The translations under genes were made by a program, and so were the position numbers. Positions 14,635 to 22,982 of a DNA stretch of 22,982 nt are shown here, piece by piece. Origin of the DNA: JBGPHT01 sp041484525. GTDB taxonomy: Bacteria > Acidobacteriota > Terriglobia > Bryobacterales > Bryobacteraceae. Every line of letters starts with the position of its first letter. Position 1 is the first letter of the stretch. Where the stretch lies: positions 1 through 22,982 of the forward strand of contig JBGPHT010000120.1 of assembly GCA_041484525.1 (NCBI GenBank), in the 5' to 3' direction. The notes below the pieces were generated by a model that saw nothing but the letters and a program-made list of their open reading frames with translations, did no database searches and was not told the origin of the DNA.

Positions 14635-15707
14635 ATATCCGCAAAGCTACCAAGCGATACGAAGCGTGGCTCGGTCGCCGCCTGCACATCCTCGAAGACG
14701 ATCTCCACATCAAGCACAAGGACATGCGAAAGGCGGTCTTCCCGTTTCTGCGCGCCACGTTCTACCGCTGGGCGCAGACCTGGGCCGAGATCTCGGAGGA
14801 CGCGGCACGCGCGCCGGAGGTGCTGGCGGTGGGCGACCTCCACGTGGAGAACTTCGGGACGTGGCGCGACATCGAAGGGCGCCTCATTTGGGGCATCAAC
14901 GATTTCGACGAGGCCTGGCCGCTGCCCTACACCAGCGACCTGATCCGGTTGGCGACCAGCGCGCTGCTGGCGGAGATGCACTGCGAGCCGAAGGCGGCGA
15001 TCGACGCGATTCTCTCCGGGTATGCCCTCTGCCTCAAGGCGGGTGGGCGCCCGATTGCGCTGGCCGAGCACAACACAGTGCTGCGGACGATGGCCGTGGA
15101 GCGGCTGCACCAGCCGGAGGAGTATTGGCAGGAGTTGCACGAGCTGCCGGAGGTGGCGGAGGAAATGCCGGCGGGAGCGCGGGATGCGCTGGCCCGCCTG
15201 ATGCCCGAACAGGGTTTGAAGTGGCATGTCGCGCACCGGGTGGCGGGGCTGGGCAGCTTGGGACGGCAGCGGTACCTGGCGATTGCCGATTGGCGCGGCG
15301 GCTCGGTGGCGCGTGAGGCGAAAGCACTGGCGCCCTCCGCGTGCGCGTGGGCTGCGGATGAGAAGGGCGCCGGGCCGATTCACTATCAGACGATGCTCGA
15401 CAGCGCGGTTCGCTGCCGCGATCCCTTCGTGCGCGTGCAGAAGCGCTGGATCGTGCGGCGACTGGCGCCGGACTGCTCGCGCATCGAGCTTTCGGCGCTC
15501 CCCAAACAGCGGGACGAAGTACGGCTGCTGCACGCCATGGGGTTCGAGACGGCGAACGTCCACCTGGGCAGTGCGAAAGCGCGCGTGCTACTGGGGGATC
15601 TGAAAAAGAGGCCGCGGGGCTGGTTGCTGGCGGCAGCGCGGCGGATGGAGAAGCCGGTGCGGAGCGAGTTCGAGGAGTGGCGGCGCCAGGGCAAAAGGCA
15701 CCGGTAA
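14631..15707 (+). CDS. DUF2252 family protein, kinase/APH-like motifs
   Basis: From ATG 14631 (ATGA overlap with sixA) the product is 358 aa. DUF2252 landmarks are the KHKDMRKAVFPFLRATFYRW segment (28-47), VGDLHVENFG (67-76), NDFDEAWPLPYTSDLIRLA (90-108), VAGLGSLGRQRYLAI (204-218) and the AREAKALAPSA stretch around Lys231. GDLHxEN followed by a DFDEA block closely resembles the catalytic loop and DFG-like motif of aminoglycoside phosphotransferases and other kinase-fold enzymes (Asp69, Asn74, Asp91, Asp93). The Gly-rich GLGSLG and Lys231 come after these rather than before. No DUF2252 function is established to my knowledge. The frame extends upstream to 14517 inside sixA, but the coupled ATG is better. 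It ends 8 nt from the guaB stop, convergent, with no hairpin between them. Confidence 0.85.
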   Translation: MNIRKATKRYEAWLGRRLHILEDDLHIKHKDMRKAVFPFLRATFYRWAQTWAEISEDAARAPEVLAVGDLHVENFGTWRDIEGRLIWGINDFDEAWPLPYTSDLIRLATSALLAEMHCEPKAAIDAILSGYALCLKAGGRPIALAEHNTVLRTMAVERLHQPEEYWQELHELPEVAEEMPAGARDALARLMPEQGLKWHVAHRVAGLGSLGRQRYLAIADWRGGSVAREAKALAPSACAWAADEKGAGPIHYQTMLDSAVRCRDPFVRVQKRWIVRRLAPDCSRIELSALPKQRDEVRLLHAMGFETANVHLGSAKARVLLGDLKKRPRGWLLAAARRMEKPVRSEFEEWRRQGKRHR

Positions 15708-15715
15708 TCGGTCGC

Positions 15716-17170
15716 TTATTCCACGCGGTAGTTGGGCGCTTCCTTGGTGATGATCACGTCGTGGACGTGGCTCTCACGCAGGCCGGCGGGCGAGATACGG
15801 AGGAACCGCGCCTTCTCCTGTAGTTCGCGGATATCGAGCGCGCCGCAATAACCCATGCCGGAGCGCAGTCCGCCCACTAGCTGATATACCAGCTCGGACA
15901 GGGGTCCCTTCGCGGCCACGCGTCCTTCGATACCCTCGGGCACCAGCTTTCCAGTGGGATCCTGCGAGTAACGGTCGGAACTGCCTTGCGACATCGCGCC
16001 CATCGAGCCCATGCCGCGGTAGGTCTTGAAGGTGCGTCCCTGGTAGAGGATGGTTTCACCGGGGCTCTCGTCGGTGCCGGCCAGCAGGCTTCCGATCATG
16101 ACGGTGTCGGCGCCGGCGGCGATCGCTTTCGTGATGTCGCCTGAATACTTGATGCCGCCATCGGCGATCAGGGGCACGCCGGCTTCGCGCGTGGCGCGGG
16201 AGCACTCGGAAATGGCGGTGATCTGCGGTACGCCGGCGCCCGAGACGACGCGCGTGGTACAGATCGAGCCGGGGCCGATTCCGACCTTGATGCCGTCCAC
16301 GCCGAGCGAGATCAGCTCGCGCGCGCCCTCGTACGTAGCGACGTTGCCGGTGATGAGCTGCACGTCCGGGAACTTGCTCTTGACCGCTTTCACGGCATCC
16401 ATCACGCGGCTGGTGTGGCCGTGGGCCGTATCGATGGCGAGCACGTCCACCTTTCGTGCAACCAATGCCTGCGCGCGTTCCAGGAAATCGCCGGTGGCGC
16501 CGATGGCCGCGCCGACGCGCAGACGGCCCTGGCTGTCCTTGGCGGAGTTCGGATACTTCAGTTTTTTCTGGATGTCCTTGACGGTGATGAGGCCCTTGAG
16601 ATTGTACTGGTCGTCGACCACCAGCAGCTTTTCGACACGGTGCTTGTGCAGGATGGCCTCGGCCTGCTCGAGCGTAGTGCCTACCGGAACGGTGACCAGA
16701 TTCTCCTTGGTCATGACTTCGCGGATGGGCAGGTCGAAGCGGGTTTCAAAGCGAAGGTCGCGGTTGGTGAGGATGCCGACGAGCTTGCCGTCCTGAGTGA
16801 CGGGCACGCCGGAAATGCGGTAGCGGTGCATCAGCGCCTGCGCGGCGGAGATGGATTTGTCCGGGCCGATGGTGATGGGGTCTACGATCATTCCGCTTTC
16901 GCTGCGTTTGACGCGGTCCACCTCTTCCACCTGGCGCTCGATGGACATGTTGCGATGGACGATGCCGATGCCGCCCTGCTGCGCGAGCGCGATCGCGAGG
17001 TGCGATTCCGTCACGGTATCCATGGCGGCGGAGACGATCGGGACGTTCAGTCCGATCTGGCGGGTCAGGCAGGTGCGCGTATCGACTTCAGCCGGCAATA
17101 CTTCGCTCCGGGCCGGTTCGAGCAGGACATCGTCGAAAGTGAGGCCCTCGGTGAGTACGTCTTGAATCAT
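15716..17170 (-). CDS. guaB: Inosine-5'-monophosphate dehydrogenase
   Basis: The 484-aa protein is full length for bacterial IMPDH, the NAD-dependent enzyme that converts IMP to XMP in GTP synthesis. It begins TEGLTFDDVLLEP. Two CBS domains lie at about residues 95-205 (PITIGPDKSISAAQALM, then LVTVPVGTTLEQAEAIL). The catalytic loop is GIGPGSICTTRVVSG with Cys304. The flap and phosphate-site segments (GADTVMIGSLLAGTDESPGE, KTYRGMGSMGAM) follow. guaA is not in the window. The gene stands alone on the minus strand between the convergent DUF2252 gene and the ATPase gene 47 nt upstream. A TATCAT box lies 13 nt before the ATG and no clear SD is seen. Confidence 0.97.
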   Translation of the reverse strand: MIQDVLTEGLTFDDVLLEPARSEVLPAEVDTRTCLTRQIGLNVPIVSAAMDTVTESHLAIALAQQGGIGIVHRNMSIERQVEEVDRVKRSESGMIVDPITIGPDKSISAAQALMHRYRISGVPVTQDGKLVGILTNRDLRFETRFDLPIREVMTKENLVTVPVGTTLEQAEAILHKHRVEKLLVVDDQYNLKGLITVKDIQKKLKYPNSAKDSQGRLRVGAAIGATGDFLERAQALVARKVDVLAIDTAHGHTSRVMDAVKAVKSKFPDVQLITGNVATYEGARELISLGVDGIKVGIGPGSICTTRVVSGAGVPQITAISECSRATREAGVPLIADGGIKYSGDITKAIAAGADTVMIGSLLAGTDESPGETILYQGRTFKTYRGMGSMGAMSQGSSDRYSQDPTGKLVPEGIEGRVAAKGPLSELVYQLVGGLRSGMGYCGALDIRELQEKARFLRISPAGLRESHVHDVIITKEAPNYRVE

Positions 17171-17183
17171 AGGGATTTCAACT

Positions 17184-17189
17184 ATGATA
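17184..17189 (-). promoter_or_regulatory. Candidate -10 box (TATCAT) of guaB
   Basis: The complement reads TATCAT, with 13 nt to the guaB ATG, inside the 47-nt gap after the ATPase gene. No good -35 is visible, and the leader would be only about 6 nt long. Confidence 0.35.
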
Positions 17190-17217
17190 GCGTACGTCGC
17201 GGCGGAAACCGTGTGCT

Positions 17218-17903
<686 letters not shown>

Positions 17904-17907
<4 letters not shown>

Positions 17908-19244
17908 GGCGTTTCCGATTTGCGGCGTACCTTGTCGCCGTCTTTCAGGCCGGCGGGCGGACGGCTGATGAGATCCTCTCCGCCCACCAGTCCGTCTTCG
18001 ATGCGAATGTTGGGACCGTTGGCGGCGCCCGTCTTGACGGGGCGGTGTACGGCCTTGCCGTCGAGCAGCACAAACACCGCGCCTTCGCGGACGGCGGCGG
18101 CGGGGACGTAGACAACCGGTCTTGCAGGCGCCCCGGCGGCCGTCGCCGGCTTCTTGTCGGAGATGAAAGCCACGCTGGCGTTCATCTCGGGCCGCAGGTA
18201 TTCGTCGGGCTTCGAGATCTTGACCTTGACCTGCACGGTGGCCTTCTGGCGATTGGCTTCGGGCGATATCTCTTTGATGAAGCCGTCGTACTTGCGGTCG
18301 GGAAATGCGTCGGTGTTGACGATGCCGTGCTGGCCGGAATGCAGCTTGGCGAAATCGTTCTGGCTGATGTCGAGCTCGACCTCGAGATCGTTGAGGTCGG
18401 CGATGGAGACCACGTAGCCCTTGGCGCCGCGATCGCCCACGAAGCTGGTGGTGACGAACTCGCCGCGCTCGACGGCGCGCTCTAGAATGGTTCCCTCCAC
18501 CGGCGCGCGGATGATGGTGTTGGCGAGGCTGTTCTCGGCATAGGCGAGCGCTCCCGTGGCCTGCTGCACCTGGCCGCGCAGCGAATCGATCTGTTCCTGG
18601 CGCGGCCCGAGGCGGATGAGATCGTAAGACTTCTGGATAGAATCGACGCGGTGCACGGCGCTGTCGAAGCGTGCTTGCGCATCGTCCACCGCCTGGTGGG
18701 ACGCGAGGTCCTCGCGCACCAGGTTGCGGGCGCGGTCGAGACTCACGCGCGCGTTTTCCAGGTCGGCGCGGGCGGAGTTCAGATTGGCGAGCGACTGCGC
18801 CACTTCCTCCGGGCGCGAACCGTGCAGCGCCTCATCCAGCCGGGCTTGCAGGTTGGCGACCTGCCCCTTTGCCTGCGTGAGCTGCGCCTGATATTCGTCG
18901 TCCTCCAGGCGCACCAGCACCTGGCCTTCCTTGACCCGATCGCCCTTCTCGACGCCGATCCACAGCACCTTGCCGATCACTTTGGCGGCCAGCTCGATCT
19001 TGTGCGCCGCCACGATATAGCCGGTCGCGTTGAGCACCACTCCCTCGGGCGCGCTGCCGGCGCTCAGGGCGCGCACGCGCTCGACGGCCACCTCGGGCGC
19101 CGCGTTCACTTTATTCGAAAACATCGCCCACGCGCCCAGCAGCAGGAAGAGGAGAATGCCGACGATGATCCAGCGCGTGGCCCAGCGCGAGGGTTCCGCG
19201 CGCCGGCTGCGGTCGATCTGCAGGTTCTTCAGTTCGGCGTCCAT
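17904..19244 (-). CDS. HlyD/MacA-family periplasmic adaptor (membrane fusion protein)
   Basis: The 446-aa product has a short cytosolic N-terminus, a single membrane anchor (about residues 24-43, WIIVGILLFLLLGAWAMF), then a lipoyl-like hairpin half (VLWIGVEKGDRVKEGQVLVRLED), a long coiled coil (about 115-230, rich in Gln/Ala/Leu) and the second half plus beta-barrel (IIRAPVEGTILERAVERGEFV, YVVSIADLNDLEVELDISQNDF). The C-terminal part contains a PVVYVPAAAVREGAVFVL strand typical of RND-type adaptors. It links the inner-membrane ABC complex to an outer-membrane channel. No TolC-like gene lies in the window. It begins 6 nt after the permease gene stop and overlaps the ATPase gene. Confidence 0.92.
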
Positions 19245-19250
19245 AGGCGA

Positions 19251-20414
19251 TTAGACTTCCCGCAGTGCGGTGAGGATTTCCTTTCGGGATGCATTTCGGG
19301 CGGGAAAGACACCGCCCAATACGCCCAGCACAATGGCGAAGGCGATTCCGGCAGCCATGATTTGCGGTGAGAGGTGAAAGTCGAACGCGAGCTCGGCGAA
19401 GTTGGAATTGCCGATGGCCGTGGTAAGGCCGTTGAGCGGCAGCACGAGAAGACAGCCGAGCAGTCCGCCGAGCGCCGAGAGCAGCACGGATTCCACGAAG
19501 AAGCTGACCAAAATGCTAAAGCGCGAGAAGCCGAGCACGCGCAGTGTACCGATTTCGCGGGCGCGGCGCGACACTGCAGCATACATGGTATTCATGGCTG
19601 CGAAGCTGCTGCCAATGGCCATGATCAGCGCCACGAAAATACCGGTGAATTCGATGGGCACGGCCTGCCGCGTTTGCAGGTCGTAATATTCTTTCTCGGA
19701 CATGGCCGCCACACCCAGGCGCCGATCGTTATTAAGGTCGTTGACGAGGGCGGCGGCGGTGACCGGATCGGTCGCCTCGATCATGACGGAACTGGCCGTG
19801 TCCACGCGCTGGTAATCGGCGACGATCTGGTTGACGTCGCCCCAGATTTCGCTGTCCTGCGCTCCACGGTTGGCGTCCAGAACGCCGACGATGTCCCAAT
19901 CGCCGCGCCCGAAGTGGAGTTTCTTGCCCACCTGAGCGTCGGGAAAACGCTTTGCCACCGACCGCCCCACCACCAGTTCGCGCCGCCCGGGATCGAACCA
20001 TCGACCGCTCGCCAGGTGAACGCCGTGGCGCATTTCGATACCCGCCGGCATGAGGCCGCGGACCGTCACGTTCACGCCGTTCGGATTGTCGACATTGCCC
20101 AGGTTGATGACGGTAATCATTTCCAGGGAAGCGAGTGGCTGGCCGTCGCGGCCGGTGCCGATGCCGGGCTTAAACTTCATGTCCTGAAACTGGGCGCGAG
20201 CGAACAGGCTGACCAACTCCGAATCCGACCCTTTGCGCAGGACGAGCACGTGCAACGGGTCGCCGGAAGTGGAGAGCGTCGTGCGAAGGCCATTCACCAG
20301 CGCCAGGATGGCGAGCAACACGGCGACCGTAAGCGCGATGCCCAGCGCAGTCATGAGCGTGGTGGTCTTACGAACCACCAGGTTTCGCAAATTGTAGGCC
20401 AGCGGAATCGCCAT
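19251..20414 (-). CDS. ABC transporter permease (FtsX/MacB-like), second of the pair
   Basis: From ATG at complement 20412-20414 the protein is 387 aa: MAIPLAYNLRNLVVRKTTTL, TM1 (about 18-41), a periplasmic MacB-type domain (about 45-260), then three C-terminal helices. The FtsX-like loop EIGTLRVLGFSRFSI and the closing VFPARNASRKEIL are diagnostic. A 35-residue upstream extension of the frame overlaps the preceding permease and lacks family similarity. It starts 2 nt after that gene's stop. With its sister permease it likely forms a heterodimeric export channel for the MacB/Lol-like complex. The substrate (lipoprotein, lipid, peptide or drug) cannot be told. Confidence 0.92.
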   Translation of the reverse strand: MAIPLAYNLRNLVVRKTTTLMTALGIALTVAVLLAILALVNGLRTTLSTSGDPLHVLVLRKGSDSELVSLFARAQFQDMKFKPGIGTGRDGQPLASLEMITVINLGNVDNPNGVNVTVRGLMPAGIEMRHGVHLASGRWFDPGRRELVVGRSVAKRFPDAQVGKKLHFGRGDWDIVGVLDANRGAQDSEIWGDVNQIVADYQRVDTASSVMIEATDPVTAAALVNDLNNDRRLGVAAMSEKEYYDLQTRQAVPIEFTGIFVALIMAIGSSFAAMNTMYAAVSRRAREIGTLRVLGFSRFSILVSFFVESVLLSALGGLLGCLLVLPLNGLTTAIGNSNFAELAFDFHLSPQIMAAGIAFAIVLGVLGGVFPARNASRKEILTALREV

Positions 20415-20416
20415 AG

Positions 20417-21577
20417 CTAATCCGTGCTCCGGAGAGCTTGCACGATGGGGATGCGGGATGCGCTGAGGGCCGGCACCAGCGAGCTCATCACCCCGATCGT
20501 GGCCGCCGTCAGAATACACGTCGCGGCTACCGAAGGTTCGACCAGCCGGAGCGTAGGCAGGAAGCCGCCGAACGGACTCTTGGCGACGAAAGCCATCAGC
20601 AGCATGGAGATCAGATATCCGGCGAAGCCGCCGGCGGCCGAGATCAAGCAGGCCTCGCCGAGAATCATGCCCAGGATGGCGCCCGGCGCGAAGCCCAGCG
20701 TCTTCAGTACACCGACTTCGCGGACGCGCTCGCGGACCGACATCGCCATGGTGTTGGCCGAGACCAGAAGGATGGTGAACATCACCGCGCCCGAGATCGC
20801 CATCAGGAACATTTTGACGTTGCCGAGCAGCGAGAGGAAACCGACTGTGAAGGCCTGCTCGGATTCGGTTTTGGTCTCCGTCGGAGAGTTACGGAACGTG
20901 TTGTCGACGGCCTCGGCGATGCGCGTCGAGTTCTCCGGCTTGTCGATGAGCACGTCGAACATCCCCGTCAGGCCGCGCCGCCGCTCGGGCAGCGTCTGGT
21001 CGACGTATTCCTTGTTGATGAACATCACATCGCTGGCGCGCGGACTATCGAAGATGCCGCGGATGGTGAATTCGAAGTTACCGGGATAGATGTCGCCCGT
21101 GAGGTTGATGCGGTCGCCGACGTGGAAATTATGCGTATTGGCAGTGTCGCGGCCGACGACGCAGGCGGTTCGGTCCTGTATGAACGCCTTTTTCTGGTCC
21201 TCGGGAATCGTCAGCTCGCCGTAAACGACGAACAGTTTTTCGGGCTCGACCGAGAAGCGCGCGAACTGATTCTTAGCGTCGCGATTGTCCTTGTAGGTGC
21301 CGCCGAACCAACTGTAGATCATCACTTCACGCACCCCGGGGATCTGCTGGATGCGCTGCTGATACGACCGCGGGATCGCCACCGTCAGCGAAACGCGGCT
21401 GCGGACGACGAGCCGTAGCGCCTGGTCGGGAGCCGGATCGCTGAGGTAGAAAGCGTGGTAGAGCGCGACCATGACACCGAGCAGGCACATGGATACCGCG
21501 ATGCTGACGATGGTCAGGACGGTGCGCCGGCGGTTCCGCCAACAGTTCTTGAAAATCAGCGGCAGGTAGCGGGCCAT
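20417..21577 (-). CDS. ABC transporter permease (FtsX/MacB-like), first of the pair
   Basis: The 386-aa protein begins MARYLPLIFKNCWRNRRRTVL, with TM1 at about residues 18-42, a large periplasmic domain (about 45-255) and three C-terminal helices. The coupling segment REVGVLKTLGFAPGAILGMILGEACLISAAGG and the final LVPALSASRIPIVQALRS are FtsX-family signatures. It shares architecture, but only modest identity, with the next gene. It heads the exporter operon. A perfect TATAAT lies 15 nt before the ATG and no SD is visible. Confidence 0.93.
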   Translation of the reverse strand: MARYLPLIFKNCWRNRRRTVLTIVSIAVSMCLLGVMVALYHAFYLSDPAPDQALRLVVRSRVSLTVAIPRSYQQRIQQIPGVREVMIYSWFGGTYKDNRDAKNQFARFSVEPEKLFVVYGELTIPEDQKKAFIQDRTACVVGRDTANTHNFHVGDRINLTGDIYPGNFEFTIRGIFDSPRASDVMFINKEYVDQTLPERRRGLTGMFDVLIDKPENSTRIAEAVDNTFRNSPTETKTESEQAFTVGFLSLLGNVKMFLMAISGAVMFTILLVSANTMAMSVRERVREVGVLKTLGFAPGAILGMILGEACLISAAGGFAGYLISMLLMAFVAKSPFGGFLPTLRLVEPSVAATCILTAATIGVMSSLVPALSASRIPIVQALRSTD

Positions 21578-21592
21578 ATGGAGGTTTTACGT

Positions 21593-21598
21593 ATTATA
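21593..21598 (-). promoter_or_regulatory. Candidate -10 box (TATAAT) of the exporter operon
   Basis: The complement reads a perfect TATAAT that ends 15 nt before the first permease ATG. The predicted leader is about 8 nt and has no SD. The -35 region falls on the stop of the upstream small gene and is not recognisable. Confidence 0.45.
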
Positions 21599-21614
21599 GC
21601 GGTTGGCTGTTCCG

Positions 21615-22019
21615 TTAGCCCGTCTTGCGGGCGCGCAGGCCGCTCCACTGCTCCGCGACCACGATGGAGTTGGCGGGATTTTTGGCATCGTACCTCACGG
21701 AGACGGAGCCGAGCGCGGAGAGATCGGAGGGCACGTACTGCTTGAGGTGCGTCACGTCCTGCGACGCGGTGTACTCCACGCCGCGCACGCCGTAAGAGTA
21801 GAAGATGTGCTCGTCGCGGATCTCGACCAGTTGGGCATCGCCCATTTTTCCGCGCTCGACCAATGCGTCGCGCCGCCGTCGTTCGCGCTCCTCCGGCGTG
21901 ACGCGCGACCGTTGCCACGCGCGATAACCGAGGACCGCGCCGCCAACCGCGAGCACTCCTGCCAGCGCAAGCGCGGCGGTCTGCGCCGTCGTGTACGACA
22001 AAGCCAGAACACCCGGCAT
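21615..22019 (-). CDS. Small membrane-anchored hypothetical protein, DUF3592-like
   Basis: The 134-aa protein has one N-terminal helix (about residues 10-33, TAQTAALALAGVLAVGGAVLGY), a charged Arg/Glu-rich linker (PEERERRRR) and a small beta domain. The domain reads QLVEIRDEHIFYSYGVRGVEY, TASQDVTHL, a VSVRYDAKNPANSIVV stretch and a closing EQWSGLR. The Y-x-Y-x-V-x-G-V-x-Y...SQDV...V-x-Y-x-x-x-NPxNS pattern matches DUF3592-type domains as I know them; the function is unknown. It lies between the transaldolase gene (12 nt upstream) and the exporter operon, probably co-transcribed with the transaldolase gene. Confidence 0.65.
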   Translation of the reverse strand: MPGVLALSYTTAQTAALALAGVLAVGGAVLGYRAWQRSRVTPEERERRRRDALVERGKMGDAQLVEIRDEHIFYSYGVRGVEYTASQDVTHLKQYVPSDLSALGSVSVRYDAKNPANSIVVAEQWSGLRARKTG

Positions 22020-22031
22020 GTCAGATTCTGC

Positions 22032-22697
22032 TTACCCGGCTACGGGCGTTTCCTGGAAAGCCTTGGCGTAGTCCTTAAGGAACTGCTCCAGGCCCTTATC
22101 GGTCAGCGGGTGGTTGAACAGCATATCGAGCACCTTGAACGGCATGGTGCCGATGTGCGCGCCGGCGACCGCCGACTCGATGACGTGCAGCGGGTGCCGC
22201 AGCGATGCCGCCAGCACCTGCGTCTTGAAACCGTAATTCTTGTAGATCGTCACGATGGTGCGGATCAGGTCCATGCCGTTGGTGGAGATGTCGTCCAGAC
22301 GGCCCACGAAGGGGCTGATAATATACGCGCCCGCCTTCGCCGCCAGCAGTGCCTGCGAGGCCGAGAAGCAGAGCGTGACGTTGACGCGGAGGCCTTCACC
22401 CTTGCTCAGGGCGGCGGTGGCCTTGATACCCTCGCGTGTCAGCGGGCACTTCACCACGATGTTCTTGTGGATGCGCGCCAGCCGCTTGCCCTCCTCGATC
22501 ATGCCGGGAGCGTCGGTCGCGACCACTTCGGCGCTGATGTCGCCATCCACGATATCGCAGATCATGCGGACCTGTTCCTCAATCGGCCTGCCTTCCTTGG
22601 CGATGAGGGTCGGATTCGTGGTGACGCCGTCCAGGATGCCCCAGTTCGCGCCCTTTTTCAGTTCGTCTAGGTTTGCGGTGTCGAGAAAGAACTTCAC
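22032..22697 (-). CDS. tal: Transaldolase, small type-B form
   Basis: The 221-aa protein starts at GTG (complement 22695-22697) with a GGAGG SD 9 nt ahead. It has the compact single-barrel form shared by bacterial type-B transaldolase and fructose-6-phosphate aldolase. The Schiff-base lysine is Lys83 in VVKCPLTREG. Two discriminating positions favour transaldolase: Glu57 in SAEVVATD, where fructose-6-phosphate aldolase has Gln, and Phe130 in ISPFVGRLDD, where it has Tyr. DTANLDEL, GVTTNPTLIAKEG and SLRHPLHVIESAVAGAHIGT are conserved family blocks. It moves dihydroxyacetone units between sugar phosphates in the pentose phosphate pathway. Confidence 0.93.
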   Translation of the reverse strand: MKFFLDTANLDELKKGANWGILDGVTTNPTLIAKEGRPIEEQVRMICDIVDGDISAEVVATDAPGMIEEGKRLARIHKNIVVKCPLTREGIKATAALSKGEGLRVNVTLCFSASQALLAAKAGAYIISPFVGRLDDISTNGMDLIRTIVTIYKNYGFKTQVLAASLRHPLHVIESAVAGAHIGTMPFKVLDMLFNHPLTDKGLEQFLKDYAKAFQETPVAG

Positions 22698-22827
22698 GGA
22701 TAGGTGCCTCCGGGTTATTTGTCCAGTCTAGCAAAATGGGGGCCGAGGCCGGGAGGCGAGGTACAATTTTGGGCGTGCGACACCGAAGTTGCGGAGCGCT
22801 GGATTTCTTTTGTTGCCCCGCGCAAAT

Positions 22828-22849
22828 CTGAGTGTTGTGAGACACTCAG
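22828..22849. repeat. Perfect 8-bp inverted repeat upstream of the right-edge gene
   Basis: CTGAGTGT (22828-22835) and ACACTCAG (22842-22849) are perfect complements around a 6-nt loop TGTGAG, 4 nt before the Shine-Dalgarno. It could be an mRNA hairpin controlling the gene, an operator, or part of a mobile-element end. There is no T-run, so it is not a standard terminator. Confidence 0.6.
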
Positions 22850-22866
22850 TATAGGAGGCAACCCCT

Positions 22867-22982
22867 ATGCCCGATTCCCTGCCGGAGTTGGAAGCCGAAC
22901 GGTCCAAGATTCTTCGTCAGTTCAGCACGCTCGGCGATCTACGCACGGGCTCTATCTGTGCGGTCACTCGCCGCTGCGGAAA
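22867..22982 (+). CDS. DUF6788-type protein, N-terminal part (runs off right edge)
   Basis: ATG 22867 with a perfect AGGAGG (22853-22858) 8 nt ahead opens a frame to the window end (38 residues). The text reads LPELEAERSKILRQFSTLGD, then LRTGSICAVTRRCGK. The GDxRxGSIxxxxRRCGK stretch is the start of the short DUF6788 domain, normally followed by a Cys-rich NCxC-type segment. From recall, such genes often lie beside transposase genes, but no transposase is visible here. A TACAAT at 22762-22767 could be its distant -10. Confidence 0.65.
   Translation, partial: MPDSLPELEAERSKILRQFSTLGDLRTGSICAVTRRCG

Noticed and set aside
14163..15563. 466-codon minus-strand frame opposite sixA and the DUF2252 gene
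   Set aside because: Both plus-strand genes show catalytic motifs and coupled starts; the antisense frame shows none.
15700..15725. Bidirectional terminator between the convergent DUF2252 and guaB genes
   Set aside because: Only 8 nt separate the stops and no stem with a T-run could be found there.
20415..20519. 35-residue N-terminal extension of the second permease
   Set aside because: It overlaps the end of the first permease gene and is hydrophilic and unlike FtsX-family starts; the ATG at complement 20412-20414 begins the normal MAIPLAYNLRN segment.
22032..22697. Fructose-6-phosphate aldolase instead of transaldolase
   Set aside because: Glu57 and Phe130 occupy the positions where fructose-6-phosphate aldolases carry Gln and Tyr, so transaldolase is the better call.

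Overview
This is a GC-rich bacterial chromosomal segment with compact, mostly operonic genes. The mix of protein families points to an acidobacterium of the Bryobacterales/Solibacter type: secreted M14 peptidase, ThuA, DUF4159, a TonB-receptor remnant, tandem secreted esterases, a Tat-exported enolase-superfamily enzyme and DUF6788. This assignment is an inference from recalled gene content, because no rRNA or marker phylogeny is possible here. No tRNA, rRNA or CRISPR array was seen.

The left edge (1-133, minus) holds the start of a small gene that resembles an insertion-sequence accessory protein. It abuts a DUF4159 gene whose N-terminus looks short. From 887 to 7845 runs a plus-strand block of mostly secreted, catabolic-looking proteins: an M14 metallopeptidase, two tandem paralogous CE1/esterase-D hydrolases, a cytosolic SDR oxidoreductase and a ThuA-domain protein. 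A GntR/FCD regulator (7948-8676) follows.

The stretch 8669-9085 is a graveyard. It carries a minus-strand remnant of a TonB-dependent receptor C-terminus in two frames, and a short plus-strand coding tail. Next come a DegT-type PLP aminotransferase, a Tat-signal mandelate-racemase-family sugar-acid dehydratase and a decayed glycosidase-like gene (11429-about 12095), spaced as one operon. A small secreted or membrane protein at 12099-12635 has an odd double hydrophobic N-terminus.

The most interesting unit is 12703-15707. Four tightly coupled plus-strand genes encode two thymidylate-kinase-like P-loop proteins (the second with Walker A Lys replaced by Arg), a SixA-type phosphohistidine phosphatase and a DUF2252 protein with aminoglycoside-phosphotransferase-like motifs. 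Every junction is an overlap. It looks like a phosphoryl-transfer cassette with no function that I know of.

From 15716 to 22697 everything is on the minus strand. It comprises guaB, a MacB/Lol-like exporter operon (permease, permease, HlyD-family adaptor, ATPase), a small membrane-anchored DUF3592-like protein and a type-B transaldolase. The right edge starts a DUF6788 gene behind a perfect 8-bp inverted repeat. Several genes have a -10-like box 8-21 nt before the start codon and no Shine-Dalgarno sequence, suggesting leaderless or very short-leader transcripts.
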